This document shows positions 4,569 through 5,679 of a stretch of DNA of 5,679 bases, piece after piece. A program made the position numbers and the translations under genes. This DNA comes from JAAYBY01 sp964465385 (GTDB lineage Bacteria; Bacillota; Clostridia; Saccharofermentanales; UBA5734). The notes under the pieces were generated by a model that was not told the DNA's origin, made no database searches, and saw only the letters and a list, made by a program, of their open reading frames with translations. Numbering within the stretch: position 1 is the first letter of the stretch; every line of letters starts with the position of its first letter. The DNA lies in NCBI GenBank assembly GCA_964465385.1, contig CAYXIM010000090.1:1-5679 (forward strand), read 5' to 3'.

Positions 4569-5679
4569 TCAAAAGAGGGCGTTGATGGCAGCCAGGGTTT
4601 CTTCAACCAGCAGGTCTCCCCCATCTGGCCCGATCAGGCTGCTGACCGGCTTGGCCCCGTAAGAGCCGCCTGCCACAGCCGTCTGCGTGGGCAGGTAGCC
4701 CCCTTTGGCGTTGGAGGACAACTGGATGACAAAGGTCTGCTGGGCCTGGCTCCTGGCTTGCATGCGCAGGCCAAATTCACAGTAGAGTTCAAAGGGGTTG
4801 GTGGCAAAGGCCGCCTGGCCCAGGCGCAGGACAAAGACCGGGAAGTCAAAGGTTTTTGTGGTCTCCTGCAAGTCCCAGCGGGCCACGACGCCCAGGGGTT
4901 CAAAAAGCTTGATCATCTGGGCTTCAGTCAGGCGGTTGTCCGGCCCGTGGCTGGCCTTGACCTGGTCAATTTGCGCCTTGGCCGCCAGGTAGTCTTCCCG
5001 GCTGACACGCCGGATGGGCAGCTGCAGGTCGATGCGCGCGTGCTTGAAGACCGGCCGGGTCTGGATCTGGTTGCGGGCCCACTCGTAGCCACGGACCACG
5101 GCGTCGGCGATCCGCCGGCCGATGGCCTGGCATTCGCGGGTCATGTCCAGGTGGCGCAAAACCGCCCGCTCCTGGCTGTTCCAGACACGCAAGGGTTCTT
5201 CGTTGTCACGGGACAGGCGGATCAGGTCCAGGGGGTTCTGGTCACCGGCGGCCCCGCAGACGGGCAGGACAAAGAGGGAACCAAAAACCTGGCGCAATTC
5301 AGCCCGGGCATCGGTCCAGAAATCAGCAGAGATAAAGTCATGCAGCTCGCAGACCTGGGCGGGACAGGGGATGTCCACCAGCACACCGGTCAGCTGCTGG
5401 TCCAGGTCCCAGGTGTAGAGCATGCTGGCGGAATGGTCGGAGGTGCCTTCCAGGCCCAGGAAGCTGGGAACCGAGCAGGCCCCGTACATTCTGGACTCGC
5501 GCCCGCCGTCTTCTTTTTCAAACTGCGGGCGGCGGTTAAAGCCAATGGCCGCATAGTCCTGGGCATAGGAGATGCCGCCGGGTGCCCGACGGTCCCAGGC
5601 GTCGGTGATCAGGTCGATGACTTTGGCGATCAGGAAGGCCTCGGCTTCCTCGTCTTTGAGGATGTTGTCCGGTTCAGTC
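4569..5679 (-). CDS. Neutral/alkaline ceramidase-like protein (N-terminus outside window)
   Basis: The last 369 residues of a leftward gene; the frame stays open to the right edge, so the ATG at 5489 is internal and not the start. Visible landmarks: AAIGFNRR (about 43-50 of the fragment), VDIPCPAQVCELHDFISADFW (102-121), VLPVCGAAGDQNP (137-149), FATNPFELYCEFGLRMQARS (291-310) and GGYLPTQTAVAGGSYGA (326-342), ending in LVEETLAAINALF. The order of NRR, SAD, GAAGD-NP, NP(F/E)...FGLR..A and GYLPT matches the neutral/alkaline non-lysosomal ceramidase-like fold. Where classical enzymes have a zinc-binding His in a CHPT-like motif, this one reads PCPAQ, so it may belong to an uncharacterised side branch. 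Any N-terminal signal peptide lies outside the window. Fold assignment fairly likely; ceramidase activity itself is not supported. Confidence 0.72.
   Translation of the reverse strand, partial: TEPDNILKDEEAEAFLIAKVIDLITDAWDRRAPGGISYAQDYAAIGFNRRPQFEKEDGGRESRMYGACSVPSFLGLEGTSDHSASMLYTWDLDQQLTGVLVDIPCPAQVCELHDFISADFWTDARAELRQVFGSLFVLPVCGAAGDQNPLDLIRLSRDNEEPLRVWNSQERAVLRHLDMTRECQAIGRRIADAVVRGYEWARNQIQTRPVFKHARIDLQLPIRRVSREDYLAAKAQIDQVKASHGPDNRLTEAQMIKLFEPLGVVARWDLQETTKTFDFPVFVLRLGQAAFATNPFELYCEFGLRMQARSQAQQTFVIQLSSNAKGGYLPTQTAVAGGSYGAKPVSSLIGPDGGDLLVEETLAAINALF

Noticed and set aside
5487..5489. ATG as the start of the ceramidase-like gene
   Set aside because: The frame continues upstream without a stop to the window edge and carries the family-like GFNRR motif there, so this Met is internal.

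Overview
The window looks like chromosomal DNA of a GC-rich Gram-positive anaerobe, most likely a Clostridia-type member of Bacillota. This is inferred from strong AGGAGG-type ribosome binding sites, sigma-A-like promoters, Rho-independent terminators, a tRNA gene with encoded CCA, and the mix of protein families. No marker gene fixes the genus. There is no CRISPR array, integrase, transposase or phage gene.

Left part (1-3250): a metallo-beta-lactamase-fold hydrolase gene runs leftward out of the window from base 300. It is divergent from a two-gene rightward operon. The first operon gene encodes an AlgI/DltB-type MBOAT membrane O-acyltransferase (443-1852). Nine bases later comes a membrane-anchored DHHW/AlgX-like protein (1862-3250). 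Together they form a recognisable envelope or exopolysaccharide O-acylation pair: the MBOAT protein would pass an acyl group, probably acetyl, across the membrane, and the extracytoplasmic SGNH-like partner would place it on a glycan. The acceptor is unknown. The DHHW protein carries an unusual acidic, Pro/Thr-rich linker with TPEP repeats near its N-terminus.

Middle part (3251-4421): two leftward genes. A 2H-phosphoesterase (2'-5' RNA ligase-like) gene meets the operon tail to tail, with both TGA stops inside one TGATCA palindrome. A small 85-residue protein of unknown function has its own promoter, strong ribosome binding site and terminator, so it looks monocistronic. The spacer 4159-4421 holds its promoter and, divergently, that of a tRNA gene.

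Right part (4422-5679): tRNA-Thr(CGT), then a perfect 36-bp palindrome that can serve as a bidirectional terminator. After it is the 3' end of a leftward gene for a neutral-ceramidase-like protein that continues past the right edge. Its motif region lacks the histidine expected of classical ceramidases.

Most of the window is ordinary core or housekeeping-like sequence. I see no clear new multi-gene defence or mobile system. The points most worth a second look are the TPEP linker, the ceramidase-like subfamily, the 85-residue orphan protein and the tRNA leader that mimics its own acceptor strand.
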